From NCBI GenBank assembly GCA_965658225.1, contig CBFHRK010000008.1:1-44745 (forward strand): 44,745 nt of DNA. Reading direction: 5' to 3'. Numbering within the stretch: position 1 is the first letter of the stretch; each line of letters starts with the position of its first letter. The notes under the pieces were generated by a model. That model ran no database searches. It had not been told where the DNA came from and was given only the letters and a program-made list of their open reading frames with translations. The position numbers and the translations under genes are program-made. Below are positions 35,901 through 41,832 of the stretch, piece after piece. The DNA comes from ECT2AJA-044 sp965658225. Lineage in GTDB: Bacteria > Bacteroidota > Bacteroidia > Flavobacteriales > ECT2AJA-044.

Positions 35901-37675
35901 ATATTCCCAACAACAATACTGTCTGTCTCGATACATCCATCATTGTCAATGGTTAAGTAGTAAGTACCTGCCTTACTTACAGTGGCAACATAAGTGCTCC
36001 CACCCGATACGATGGTTCCGTCATTTGTAGACCAAGAAGGAATTCCGACGATTGTCCCACTAGAACCTGTAAGTGTAACGGTCGGAACATTGCATTCGAT
36101 CGATCCTGAACCTGAGGCGACAATGTCAACTGGATAATTGCTTAAGCAAAATGGGTAAGGATTACTCTCAATGTCAACATTTGGCTCTAATTCAACAGAA
36201 ACTCCGGAATACAGGGCACCAATTACTTTTGCATTCGGTTTAATCGTGATTCCGCCATAGGGAGCCCAAACCGTTCCTTTCCAACTGGATTGGCTACCGC
36301 TTTGACAGCTTCCACCATAGAGCTCAAATGCTTTTGAGTCAGAACTATGTGTTTCGAGAAGAATTCTACTTGGATCGCCTCCTCCTAGAATGACGAAATT
36401 GAGCTTTTTGAGCTTTACTTTTTCGTGTACGAGAATTCGAATATTTCCGGATTGGTTTTTGAAATCGAATTCGAAAGTGCCTTCATTCCCTTTTCCTTCA
36501 ATTTCTTCGAAAACATAATCTCCTGGTCCATCAAAAGTTAATGTTTTATTGTTTTTGAGCTCGACTTCTCCATAAGCGCCTGGGGTAACCGTAGTATTTT
36601 CTTTTATTTTTCCTGATCCATGAGGAGGGAAGGATAAAACAACGGGTAATGACGGAAGCCCGCTGTTGTAAGCTCCTCCGTTATGCGTAAAGTTATTGCC
36701 AATGTTCAGGGTGTTGAAGCTTCCTATGGCGCCAGAATCTATGGAAACATTAGGCTTTATTTCAATTCCATAGTCCGGATTATTGGATGCGGAATCACCA
36801 GCAAGTAGCACGTAATCAATAAGATTCATTGGAGGAGCTACAAGGACAGGGGGAGGTGTGATTCCCGGGAAGATGTACGGATTTGTAGTGATTTCAACGT
36901 CGTCTTCCGTTTTTACTTTTCTGCCTGAATAAAGCGCACCTTCAATTTCAACATCGTCTTTAATTTTTATCTCGCCGTAAGGCGCCCAAACGGTTCCTTT
37001 CCAGCTTGATTGCTGCCCTCCACCAACACTGCCACCTTGAATTTCGAAGGCTTTTCCCGACTCATGTGTTTCAAGCACAATTCTACTCGCATCACCACCA
37101 CCGGTAATGACGAACTGGAGTTTTTTAAGCTTAACTTCTTCGTGGACAAAAATCTTTATATCACCGGATTGATTATTGAAATCAAACGTGAAGGTGCTTT
37201 TAGCCCCTTTGTTTTTAATTTTCTTAAATGTGTAATCTCCCGGACCGTTAAAGGTTAAGGTTTTATTGTTGTCCAATTCAACCGAACCATAGGCTCCTGG
37301 GGCAATTGTGGTATTAGTTTTAATTTTCCCACTTCCATAAGATGTCATGGCAGAAACGAGAGGGAAGGTGGGTAGTCCAGTGTTTAGAACGGAACCTAAA
37401 TGAGAAAAACCTGAGCCTACATTGTACGTTGAGTAAGATCCGATATCACCGACGTCGATCGTATTGTCGTCACCAATAAAGACCCCTTCGCTGGGGCTCC
37501 CTCCATTGATATCCCCCGCGAGGATCACAAAATCTTGAAGGCTCGATTGAGCTTGAAGTGCGGAGGTGATGGGAGTGCTAAAAAGCAGTGCCATCAAGGA
37601 TAAACGGAAAAAGCGTTTTACTGAAGACGTGTTTGATCCACCTGTAAGGGTGGTTTTGGGTAGAATTCGTTTCAT
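26942..37675 (-). CDS. Giant T9SS-secreted MBG-repeat protein with subtilase-like domain
   Basis: A 3,577-residue surface protein. Order: signal peptide (~1-43); two copies of a ~225-residue beta-rich domain (~44-270 and ~283-508, each with 'SSWKGTVWAPYG'); a PKD-like segment (~515-600); a subtilase-like domain (~735-1195); about 15 MBG repeats (~1284-3230) marked by 'YGD' turns and 'LTITPAPLTVTA'-type linkers; a Cys-containing region; and a T9SS type A sorting domain (~3500-3577, 'SPTLYPNPVVGEF'). In the subtilase-like domain D750, N878 ('SAGNFG') and S1124 ('GTSAAAPH') are present, but the His position of 'HGT' holds Glu797 ('DEGRAMM'). One MBG repeat is interrupted by GRALVN/YPLVN hexapeptides (~1445-1650) and three by a common ~140-residue module. 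An adhesin or gliding-type surface fibre is inferred; a protease role is uncertain. The adenylate cyclase gene follows after 2 bp. Confidence 0.9.
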   Translation of the reverse strand: MKRILPKTTLTGGSNTSSVKRFFRLSLMALLFSTPITSALQAQSSLQDFVILAGDINGGSPSEGVFIGDDNTIDVGDIGSYSTYNVGSGFSHLGSVLNTGLPTFPLVSAMTSYGSGKIKTNTTIAPGAYGSVELDNNKTLTFNGPGDYTFKKIKNKGAKSTFTFDFNNQSGDIKIFVHEEVKLKKLQFVITGGGDASRIVLETHESGKAFEIQGGSVGGGQQSSWKGTVWAPYGEIKIKDDVEIEGALYSGRKVKTEDDVEITTNPYIFPGITPPPVLVAPPMNLIDYVLLAGDSASNNPDYGIEIKPNVSIDSGAIGSFNTLNIGNNFTHNGGAYNSGLPSLPVVLSFPPHGSGKIKENTTVTPGAYGEVELKNNKTLTFDGPGDYVFEEIEGKGNEGTFEFDFKNQSGNIRILVHEKVKLKKLNFVILGGGDPSRILLETHSSDSKAFELYGGSCQSGSQSSWKGTVWAPYGGITIKPNAKVIGALYSGVSVELEPNVDIESNPYPFCLSNYPVDIVASGSGSIECNVPTVTLTGSSGTIVGIPSWSTNDGTIVSGGSTYVATVSKAGTYYLTIDNDGCIETDSIVVGNIECITPYYPPPVEGKTEGQIGSELTSLTQNTTYQDTSSIVFVQEPGGVFIDVILNAGTNKATIQAILAAAPFNMTDFISNGVNSLIITGLIPVTNVDKLGDSAQVPNVSQSINFVRPFFPPLSNIGLVDGQGDAAVNAPFIRNGFEVAGENIKIGVISDSYNTQGNAQTDIDNQDLPGTSSSGAPNPNNGLAVDVVQEFVKPASDEGRAMMQIIHDIAPKAELAFHTGFISAGDMAEGIADLQAAGCDIIVDDITYITEPFLKDGVVANAVDQAVNNGVTYFTSAGNFGDKSYQSTFNGATPPAKIQQNAGPNARAHDYGGGDIYQSVSLEPGSYLIVLQWLDDVYSIGETSNNGTENDLDIYLTDTSGNTLFGFNRNNIGGDPIEVLPFNVSEPTQTNIMVINASGNTSVPFKYVVFRGGLTFNEYNSNGSTIVGHPNAAGAITVGAVLYSNTPIGDSLYAATNSAAGISYAGYPTGASFSSRGGTTIFDTGGNAVTRNKPDIAAPNGVNTSVPLGTIDLENDGFINFFGTSAAAPHAAAVAALIASAQYKYEGQTKPTPNEMRSILTSTAVPMNASGTFDFIGGNGFIQGDRAMISFANPKPEIYSIQYDPALTPGLYAVTVTVDGNYFTPDTKVMLRDVEQSVTYISEEELEVALDPFVGNPGVMVSTDSKSSSGLDGGSAMINFFDMPKREVVVEANNLTKRYSEAIPNLTFSVSISDDSGVLVPLDSTNFTLADLGLDSATITTLATSQSDIGTYLIDIDRAFDTTKLADIAKQELFNYTFTDGQLNVTPLPLTITATDISMVYGSGVAGFDYTYSFPITLIDPSDLTQVTQDISTDHQANIANAVAVIKGRALVNGQDPLTNSDLERLSFLASTNAVVSGRALVNRSGRALVNKSGRALVNKSGRALVNKSGRALVNGLDISWDDFNNPPPGDTIYNDIDSTANTYAVDLSYGSLQYYLSDPDPYDAPLDTAFANAPYAVSGRALVNATKGRALVNGLKAVSGRALVNGANLRDAYPLVNGYPLVNGTTLAVSNLYTAGTSGRALVNGYPLVNGELEETANNEIVVIVNEDDIPTDSSFSDTTGIELLPINLITGLTVGTHAIVPPAYSNANFDISYVIGQLTITPAPITISAISDTIVYGDSISLDFVSEGYQYLDTPSVELPTNPNLYVWSNGTTVSSVGLGVGTYTVVPTGAQLRSNSNYFITVQTGEITITPAILTVSVPDQITSVYGDGVSVPTTIQGFKYSDQTSPMAGPVVSIEQNGTTITQSPIPAGLYNTVPSGLDLYSLNANYSVQYESGDLTVGQKTLYVAADSISKIYGDAIPPFILNYSGFVPGENTSNLISAPTVNTMANAGSNVGTYALTVGGGIDSNYTFDYTDAVLDITPAPLSVTALDNAMVYGENVPNLTVGLAGFVNGDTEADLDILPIATTSASSASPVGTYTINAGGGADNNYDLSYTNGTLTISQAVLTATADNQSMIYGDAVPALTLSYSGFVNGDTQGDLDIAPVASSTVSSSSPSGTYSIDVSGGADNNYTFSYTNGLLDVTNATLTITAVSTSKTYGDPLPALTFSYSGFVNGDNPGDLNSPATIFTTADAQSDAGIYDLIVSGATSNTYTLVYVDGLITVTQAPLTATAVDASMVYGSAVPPLAVSYSGFLNGDSEADLDLAPMAITTGSSTSTAGTYPIDLTQGSDNNYVMAYNVGTLTINKASLSAYADGYSVNYGDPIPSLTVLYSGFQNGDSEADLDVAPTATTQATSSSDVGNYPVFVGGGLDSNYSFSYNEGQVTIERAALSLLIGDTTMTYGDPVPTLTISYSGFVNGDSEQDLDTPPSLSTTASSSSPAGNYDITALGGADNNYDLNYPLGPIVTMIDQNVSGYGGGSSSVWQSWTATFDGAVSSIAVKHSNPNTSQATVIYMEIYAGEGVSGTLLGTATNTNTVGPAYANNYYTYNFNNIPIVQGQQYSYRIFFNTAQNVGWTNQGPNAYAGGRADYSANRDYIFRVNAAAFDTGTLTINPATLDVTANDESMTYGDILPGFNFSYSGFVNGDTSNDIDTAPSVSTTATSASDAGSYPISPAGGSDNNYAFNYVDGVLTINKAPLTLVVDDKSMNYGGTVPALTTSYNGFLNGDSEQDLTSTPALSTTVTSQSPAGDYDISAVWGPDANYELAYGYDTPVEMINQYTGGFGAGSTSEWQSWTAAFDGAVTSISVSHSNPNTNQATVIYAEIYAGEGLSGTLLGTGTNTVTVGPSYASNYYTYNFDNIPIVQGQKYTWRLYYTTAQNVGWTNIGPNVYSGGRAGFSSQYDYVFTLDAAPVNTGTLTVQPAPLMVSINDTSMRVGDPFPVFTADYTGFVNGESVQDLQSTFDLTTDATSQSPVGTYDINASGGQADNYEFVYPFGPQTVMIDQNVSAYGGGSNDEWQSWTANFDGVLNEITIRHGRPSTVEARTIYVELYKGEGIYGEFIASATNTQVVGPGYSTAYYSYGFDSIPIVEGQKYTWKMYFIGNQNVGWTSFGPNVYAGGRARQSANYDHVFKVEASPIQPGTLSIEPALIPVTVTVDQANMWQGETQPAYTYSLSGLGPNDFVTAQPTFTLEPGANVNVAGIYDVNASGIQFSDPIYTAVYVPGDLYVNPKDPATSGMSIDLVCVEQVTNHPSGEPYVAHFEYTNPNPTEYYIPNGVDNLLLSGLPTSSTYEYAYRTVTFNSLLINNANTNFTSVAPGASFSLNLNWTNTYDPNPGYCPGCVTQYYVGIAGDNVNEQCIYTGGASYTFNESEALSFVAPTTPGYYAIQMRFTWNYSCQDVNSGPYPQTGNGNGVLAWIYVSNTSGSGSVGTGSISGTTPEIFNPGTYQFQIPFDGLAMTWNLKTFNNYVATTLSATASSLSNLCAQPTLQSSSFVESPTLYPNPVVGEFQIDLPASYEGDYKVQIVDQLGRMVRQSEFTIDKAGTIKMDIRDIVTGTYYISLLGSTTTDHFVIVKH
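28255..30290 (-). repeat. Three copies of a ~140-residue module nested in MBG repeats
   Basis: Copies lie at about 29850-30290, 28935-29370 and 28255-28690. Each begins near 'MIDQNVSxYGGGSSxxWQSW' and runs through 'IPIVQGQxYxW', 'NVGWTNxGPNxYxGGRA' and 'YxFxxxA' to 'TGTLTI'. Each sits at the same place, before the last strand of its host MBG repeat. The fold looks like a jelly-roll/carbohydrate-binding type; no family was assigned. Confidence 0.8.
32722..33340 (-). repeat. GRALVN / YPLVN hexapeptide cluster inside one MBG repeat
   Basis: Ten GRALVN and three YPLVN motifs lie within ~205 residues. Five GRALVN are in a strict tandem with an 8-residue (24-bp) period, at 33134-33253. The first two DNA units are identical. 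The next three keep the same peptide with different synonymous codons, which suggests selection on the protein sequence. The cluster interrupts one MBG repeat between 'MVYGSGVAGF' and its last strands. Confidence 0.9.
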
Positions 37676-38057
37676 GTTGACTAGGTTAGGTTTAAGGCCG
37701 GGGTTACGTTCATGATGAGTACCTAGCTAAGGTACCTTCTTAATGTGGTGATTCTCAAACTATTGTTTCAATCCCTAGCACTATTGTTCCATTCTTGAAT
37801 TTGAAAAAAGTCACCCTTCCTCGCATTCCAGTCGTACCGGGAGTAAAGGATTTAATCTAAATCAGGACCAAAATCCGGGTAGAAAGCGGTTTCATTTTGT
37901 AGTTATTATGAGCCTATTTGTTAGCAGGCAAACTTACCCGTGCTTGTACAATAATCTCATGTACAAGGCAGATTAGTGAGATTTTTCAATTTGAGTTTTT
38001 TATAAGCGGACTACATTATTGTTTCCCTATATTTGGATAAACCCTCCCGCGCTTGAG
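37676..38057. promoter_or_regulatory. Divergent regulatory region of giant protein and DUF2279 genes
   Basis: 382 bp without a gene. It contains a perfect 7-bp dyad CTTGTAC-N11-GTACAAG (37943-37967), a perfect dyad GTACCT-N5-AGGTAC (37729-37745), a 12-bp direct repeat ACTATTGTTTCA/ACTATTGTTCCA (37769 and 37790, 21-bp period), a minus-strand -7 box TAAGTTTG (37929-37936) 253 nt before the giant gene, and a plus-strand box before the DUF2279 gene. If the minus box is used, the giant mRNA has a ~245-nt leader. Confidence 0.55.
38028..38035 (+). promoter_or_regulatory. -7 promoter box (TATATTTG) of the DUF2279 gene
   Basis: A perfect TAnnTTTG, ending 22 nt before the ATG at 38058. It lies inside the longer open frame (TTG at 38019) and so decides the start. 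Confidence 0.65.
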
Positions 38058-38969
38058 ATGACCAAAGTATTTTCCTTATTAGTTTTTCTTTGTTCGTTCT
38101 ACACAGCGGACGCTCAATTTAAGGACCCAACCTTTTGGGAAAATTCTACTTCTTTTAATAAAACAAGGTTTGGTACAGTGGCTACAGGCGTTGCAGTAGT
38201 AGGATTTGGATCTCTTGTAGGCTTGCATTCCTCGTGGTATTCAGAATACGAGCAAATACCCTTTCACACGGATAACGATATGGGCGATTGGGGGAACATG
38301 GATAAGATAGGTCATATGACTACAGTCTATGCAATAGGCCAAGACCTTTATGACGTATATATATGGAGTGGTTTAGATGAACGCAACGCAACTTGGGCTG
38401 GGGGGCTCACAGGGCTTACTTACATGACCGTTGTTGAAATAATGGATGGTCACAGTGCGCAATGGGGATTTAGTTGGCCCGACATGGCTTTTAATACCGC
38501 TGGATCTGCTTTGTTCATAGGACAGCAATTTGCTTGGAAAGAGCAAAAATTCAAACTCAAATGGAGCTTTAGCCCTTCTGGTTATGCACAATATAATCCC
38601 GATGTGTTGGGAAATGGTCTTCACGTACAATGGTTAAAAGACTATAATGGACAAACGTATTGGATTACCGCGAGTCCAAGGTCCTTTGCAGGAGATGGAA
38701 TGAGGTGGTGGCCAGAGTGGCTATGCTTGGCAGGGGGCTATGGCATTGATGGATATTTAGACGCGACTGGAGTAAATTCAGGGTACGACGATTTAATTCC
38801 TCAAAGTCAGTACTATTTGAGTCTTGATATCGACTTTAGAAAAATACCAATGAAAAATGGATTTTGGAAGTCTCTCCTTTACGCGATCAGCTTTATTAAA
38901 ATTCCGGCCCCTACTTTGGAGTTTAATCAAATTAATGGCGGAACTAACTTTTACTGGATTTATTTTTAA
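38058..38969 (+). CDS. DUF2279-family exported protein
   Basis: A 303-residue protein with signal peptide 'MTKVFSLLVFLCSFYTADAQ'. The central region 'GDWGNMDKIGHMTTVYAIGQ' matches the DUF2279 (YfiM-like) signature with its conserved D-K-x-x-H. Hydrophobic stretches follow ('TWAGGLTGLTYMTVVEIMDG', 'DMAFNTAGSALFIGQQF'), and the C-terminal part is strand-rich and aromatic ('YYLSLDIDFRKIPM', ending 'TNFYWIYF'), as expected of an outer-membrane-associated protein. Function is unknown; some DUF2279 genes lie in polysaccharide loci. It is divergent from the giant surface-protein gene and shares its 382-bp regulatory region. Confidence 0.75.
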   Translation: MTKVFSLLVFLCSFYTADAQFKDPTFWENSTSFNKTRFGTVATGVAVVGFGSLVGLHSSWYSEYEQIPFHTDNDMGDWGNMDKIGHMTTVYAIGQDLYDVYIWSGLDERNATWAGGLTGLTYMTVVEIMDGHSAQWGFSWPDMAFNTAGSALFIGQQFAWKEQKFKLKWSFSPSGYAQYNPDVLGNGLHVQWLKDYNGQTYWITASPRSFAGDGMRWWPEWLCLAGGYGIDGYLDATGVNSGYDDLIPQSQYYLSLDIDFRKIPMKNGFWKSLLYAISFIKIPAPTLEFNQINGGTNFYWIYF

Positions 38970-38986
38970 TGGCTTAACGGCCAGAT
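38970..38986 (+). repeat. 17-bp direct repeat, left copy, flanking the orphan gene
   Basis: TGGCTTAACGGCCAGAT directly after the DUF2279 stop codon. It matches 39592-39608 at 15 of 17 positions, 622 bp apart. It is possibly an insertion footprint or a common intergenic element. Confidence 0.4.
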
Positions 38987-39121
38987 TCTAAGCGTCCTTT
39001 ATAGCAGTCTACAAACTAGCGGTATTCATTCACAATGATCCTTATAATTTAAATAAAGCCGTAGTACTCTAATTTCGAAACCGGGGAACCAAGTACTCAT
39101 ATTGTTAAAATATACCGTCGG

Positions 39122-39508
39122 ATGAGCCAAAGCCCAGAAGAGCGAAAAATATTCTTGGCCGAATTGAATGAAATTACGCTTTACACAGGTATTTTGTTGC
39201 ACGGTGAAGGTGTTTCAAAGGTCCGAGTCAACCAGTATAAAAAGTACTTCAAGCGTACCTATAACATGCTCCACCGGATTTCGGTTATGAAAGGGGATAT
39301 TAACAATAACTCCTTTAAATACGGATATGGAGGTAAGTTGCTTGTTCGAAAAGTAATGCTCGACCTTGGAATAATTAAGGAAAACGGGTATGCATGTAAA
39401 AAGCCGATCTATAAACTTCTTGTCCAAAAGAATGATCTAACGCTTGAGCTTGTATCCAGGATTATCGTTGAAGTCTATTTGAGAAGAAATAACATTGAAC
39501 CTCTTTAA
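39122..39508 (+). CDS. Orphan 128-residue protein of unknown function
   Basis: A soluble, basic, mostly helical 128-residue protein without signal peptide or membrane segment. Visible features are 'SPEERKIFLAELNEITLYTG', a Lys/Arg-rich middle ('RVNQYKKYFKRTYNMLHR') and 'ELVSRIIVEVYLRRNN' at the end. No family was recognised. The residue pattern is compatible with a small nucleic-acid-binding or regulatory protein, but nothing shows this directly. It stands alone, with 152 bp before it and 255 bp after it, and near-identical 17-bp repeats on both sides. Initiation at ATG 39122 is unopposed, with no clear -7 box. It may be a recently acquired or lineage-specific gene. Confidence 0.6.
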   Translation: MSQSPEERKIFLAELNEITLYTGILLHGEGVSKVRVNQYKKYFKRTYNMLHRISVMKGDINNNSFKYGYGGKLLVRKVMLDLGIIKENGYACKKPIYKLLVQKNDLTLELVSRIIVEVYLRRNNIEPL

Positions 39509-39763
39509 TCGACGAATGATTGAGAGAAAAGGTCAGTCGGTCGAAAGAAGGTTTAACGAGCGCAATCAATCTGCATTTGGTTTATTAATATTGGCCTAGC
39601 GGCCAGATGGGTTACCCCTCTGAATCAGCGCCTAAGATTCGTTTGGTATCAACTGAATATTTCACAATGTAGCCGCATAGCCGAGGGCTTCATTTATTCG
39701 GGCCTGTTGTATGTTGTCAAACGTACTGTTCCGGTAACGATCATGAATATAGACTCGCCTAGT
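39509..39763. other. Gene-free gap after the orphan gene
   Basis: 255 bp without a credible frame. It contains the right copy of the 17-bp direct repeat (39592-39608, with GGCC-N4-GGCC inside it). No convincing terminator hairpin was seen for either convergent gene, nor a tRNA. Confidence 0.5.
39592..39608 (+). repeat. 17-bp direct repeat, right copy
   Basis: TGGCCTAGCGGCCAGAT, two mismatches from the copy at 38970-38986. It contains the inverted arms GGCC-TAGC-GGCC. Confidence 0.4.
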
Positions 39764-41452
39764 TTATTGATCCTTCTCCTTGTTTTCCGCTTCGTCTTCG
39801 CCGTTCGCTTGGTTTGAAGATTTTTGCTTTTTATAGCGTTCTGGAAGAACGATATTTTCCGCCGGCCGACTCGTGACGTAATTGGGCGACGTAATTTCAA
39901 TTCCAGCTTCATTAAAGATATCCTGAATCTTTTGATGCAAAAGAGAGTAAATCAAATCTTTATACAAAGGCTTTTTCGTGTAGGCATTGACCTGATATCG
40001 AACAGAAAAATTCTCTAAGGCTTCTTGAAGAACGAAGGGTTCGGGTTCTTTCTCTAGATAATCTGTTTCACGAGCGGCTCTTAGTAGTAATTCGTGGACC
40101 TTTCGCCATTCGACATCATATCCGATGGTTACATCGGTGAATAAAATAACGCCGCCTTCTTCAAAGCTTTGGTTGTAGTTGACAATGTGCGAGGACAACA
40201 CGTTGCTATTGGGCATCGTGATGTGCTCGTTTTTTGGGGTTTTAATTCGCAGCACAAAGGGTGTCTTTTCAATGATTTCACCTTCGATTTCGCCGATTTT
40301 AATTCGGTCTCCAATGGTGAAGGGTCTCATGTAGGTCATCACTAATCCAGAGACCAGGTTGCCAACAACAGAAGTAGAACCAATGGAGAAGATAATTCCA
40401 ATGAATACAGATACGCCTTTGAACACATCACTCTGAGCGCCTGGTAAGTACGGGAAAACCATTACCAGCGCAAGTGCGATGATGAGAATGCGGACGATCT
40501 CGTACGTCGTTCGACTCCAATCTGGATAGAACCCTTTAATTTTTATTCTTCCGTACTCAACCCTTTTGGCTACCATTTTGATGTACTTCAAGATTAATCG
40601 AACGAAGTACACGATTACGATAATAGCGAATAAGTTGGGCAGATAATTAATGACCGAAATGCCCAGGTTAACAACGGGGTCATAGACATATCCTAAAAGG
40701 GTATAGGCGATAAATTTCGTAGCAGGAAAAAAGCTGAAAATGATAGGGAAGGCTATGGAAGCTAGTACGAGCATGACCAATAGTCGAATAATTCCTACGG
40801 CTCTAATGATGACTTGTAGCTCTTCATTTGCGTCCATCAACTCGAAATCACGGATTTTAATTCCCCGTATGTAGGTTCCTTTGTGTTTGGCAATTTGTTT
40901 GATTATTACGCCAAAGAGGAACTTGAGGATTAAATGTATAATGAGCAGAACGGCTACTATGACAATAAAAGCCAGTCCGAATTGAAGCGATAGTTGAGCA
41001 CCGGAGAGTTGTGTGTTCAAGGAATTGGTAATTAAGGTACTTCTCTCCTTCGCAAGGGCCATAAGTTCCAAATTGGCATATTCAGCCTCGGGCTGATAGA
41101 TTTCTATGACTGTATACTCGTCTTTTAGGATTCGGATGTACTGGTCACTTTCGATCAAGGCAAAGGTGTCTTTATTTGCCTGCCAGGTCTCGGCGAGTTT
41201 GGTTAACCTTTCGCTTAAGATTTCGGCTCGATGCTGAACGGTCAGACTACCGGTACTAATGAAAATGGTTAAAACAGTATCTCTATTGATCAGGACTGGG
41301 TGACCGGTGGAATCGATGTTTATGCGAACGTTAACGTACGATTCAGAGGTGTTTTCCACAGCCGTAGTATCGTTTTGGCCAAGAAGCAAGGAAGGAAGAA
41401 GGAAGGCGTAAACCAGAGAAAAAATACGGAGAGATTGTAAAGCTCGGAACAT
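39764..41452 (-). CDS. MscS-family mechanosensitive channel
   Basis: A 562-residue membrane protein: signal peptide or first helix (1-26), a periplasmic domain (~30-150) and five hydrophobic segments (~155-183, 222-243, 270-292, 318-336, 344-375). The last is the MscS pore helix 'GVSVFIGIIFSIGSTSVVGN', with its Gly/Ala/Ser-rich face. The MscS beta domain follows ('FTIGDRIKIGEIEGEIIEKT' at 378-397, then 'ITMPNSNVLSSHIVNYN'), then the cytoplasmic cage and a charged tail. It should open under membrane tension and release solutes on hypo-osmotic shock. The extra helices and periplasmic domain make it a large MscS-like protein rather than the compact E. coli MscS type. It lies downstream of ssrA on the same strand but behind two terminators, so it is probably independent; only a weak -7-like box precedes it. 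Confidence 0.88.
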   Translation of the reverse strand: MFRALQSLRIFSLVYAFLLPSLLLGQNDTTAVENTSESYVNVRINIDSTGHPVLINRDTVLTIFISTGSLTVQHRAEILSERLTKLAETWQANKDTFALIESDQYIRILKDEYTVIEIYQPEAEYANLELMALAKERSTLITNSLNTQLSGAQLSLQFGLAFIVIVAVLLIIHLILKFLFGVIIKQIAKHKGTYIRGIKIRDFELMDANEELQVIIRAVGIIRLLVMLVLASIAFPIIFSFFPATKFIAYTLLGYVYDPVVNLGISVINYLPNLFAIIVIVYFVRLILKYIKMVAKRVEYGRIKIKGFYPDWSRTTYEIVRILIIALALVMVFPYLPGAQSDVFKGVSVFIGIIFSIGSTSVVGNLVSGLVMTYMRPFTIGDRIKIGEIEGEIIEKTPFVLRIKTPKNEHITMPNSNVLSSHIVNYNQSFEEGGVILFTDVTIGYDVEWRKVHELLLRAARETDYLEKEPEPFVLQEALENFSVRYQVNAYTKKPLYKDLIYSLLHQKIQDIFNEAGIEITSPNYVTSRPAENIVLPERYKKQKSSNQANGEDEAENKEKDQ

Positions 41453-41583
41453 AGTAGGTTTTTTGATTCTTCAAGATAACAAAAGAATACTACGGTCATC
41501 CGTTCTGAGTATTCTTGCCTTAATTACCGCAGTTGATTTGGCGTCTTTAATTTTTTCTGAATACGAAGAGCTTGGCTTTGTCC

Positions 41584-41620
41584 AAAAAGAAAAACCCGTT
41601 CATCTACTGGTAAACGGGTT
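41584..41620 (-). terminator. Second (distal) terminator hairpin, minus strand
   Basis: An 8-bp stem AACCCGTT/AACGGGTT (41593-41600 and 41613-41620), followed on the minus strand by TTTCTTTTT. It belongs to the duplicated tail block. Confidence 0.75.
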
Positions 41621-41649
41621 GCAATTTCCTTTGTGGAGCTGGCGGGGCT
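41584..41649 (-). repeat. Partial duplicate of the ssrA 3' tail and terminator
   Basis: It aligns with 41782-41848 over ~66 bp: the same AACCCG...CGGGTT hairpin with T run, then TGGAGCTGGCGGGGCT (41634-41649), identical to the tmRNA end at 41833-41848. The identity stops inside the T-loop sequence. This is the pattern left by integrase-mediated events at ssrA, or by a local duplication. Confidence 0.75.
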
Positions 41650-41780
41650 AGCGCTTCGTCGCTTCGCTCCTCTGGCGTGGTCTGGAGGGCGCGACAAACC
41701 CATCGAGCAACCCATCACGGCCTGACGGCCATTCGCTGCTTTTCCTTTTTTCCGTTCGTTCGAGCTTTGCTCGACTCACT

Positions 41781-41818
41781 TAAAAAGAAAAACCCGCTCA
41801 CCTTTCGGTAAACGGGTT
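41781..41818 (-). terminator. Rho-independent terminator of ssrA
   Basis: On the minus strand the hairpin AACCCG...CGGGTT (41791-41818) has an inner ACC/GGT stem and is followed by TTTTTCTTTTTA. It begins 15 nt after the mature tmRNA end. Confidence 0.9.
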
Positions 41819-41832
41819 GCTCGTGGCTTTTG

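Larger units (their letters stand above)
41453..41832. other. Gene-free region with duplicated ssrA tail and terminators
   Basis: 380 bp between the channel gene and the ssrA 3' end. It holds the ssrA terminator, a second copy of terminator plus tmRNA tail, and between them ~130 bp rich in short hairpins: TCGAGC-TTT-GCTCGA at 41760-41774 and GGCC-TGAC-GGCC at 41719-41730. An open frame at 41463-41651 runs through the duplicated tail and is not considered a gene. Confidence 0.6.

Noticed and set aside
41463..41651. 62-codon open frame upstream of the channel gene
   Set aside because: It runs through the distal terminator hairpin and the duplicated tmRNA tail, and has no family signal.
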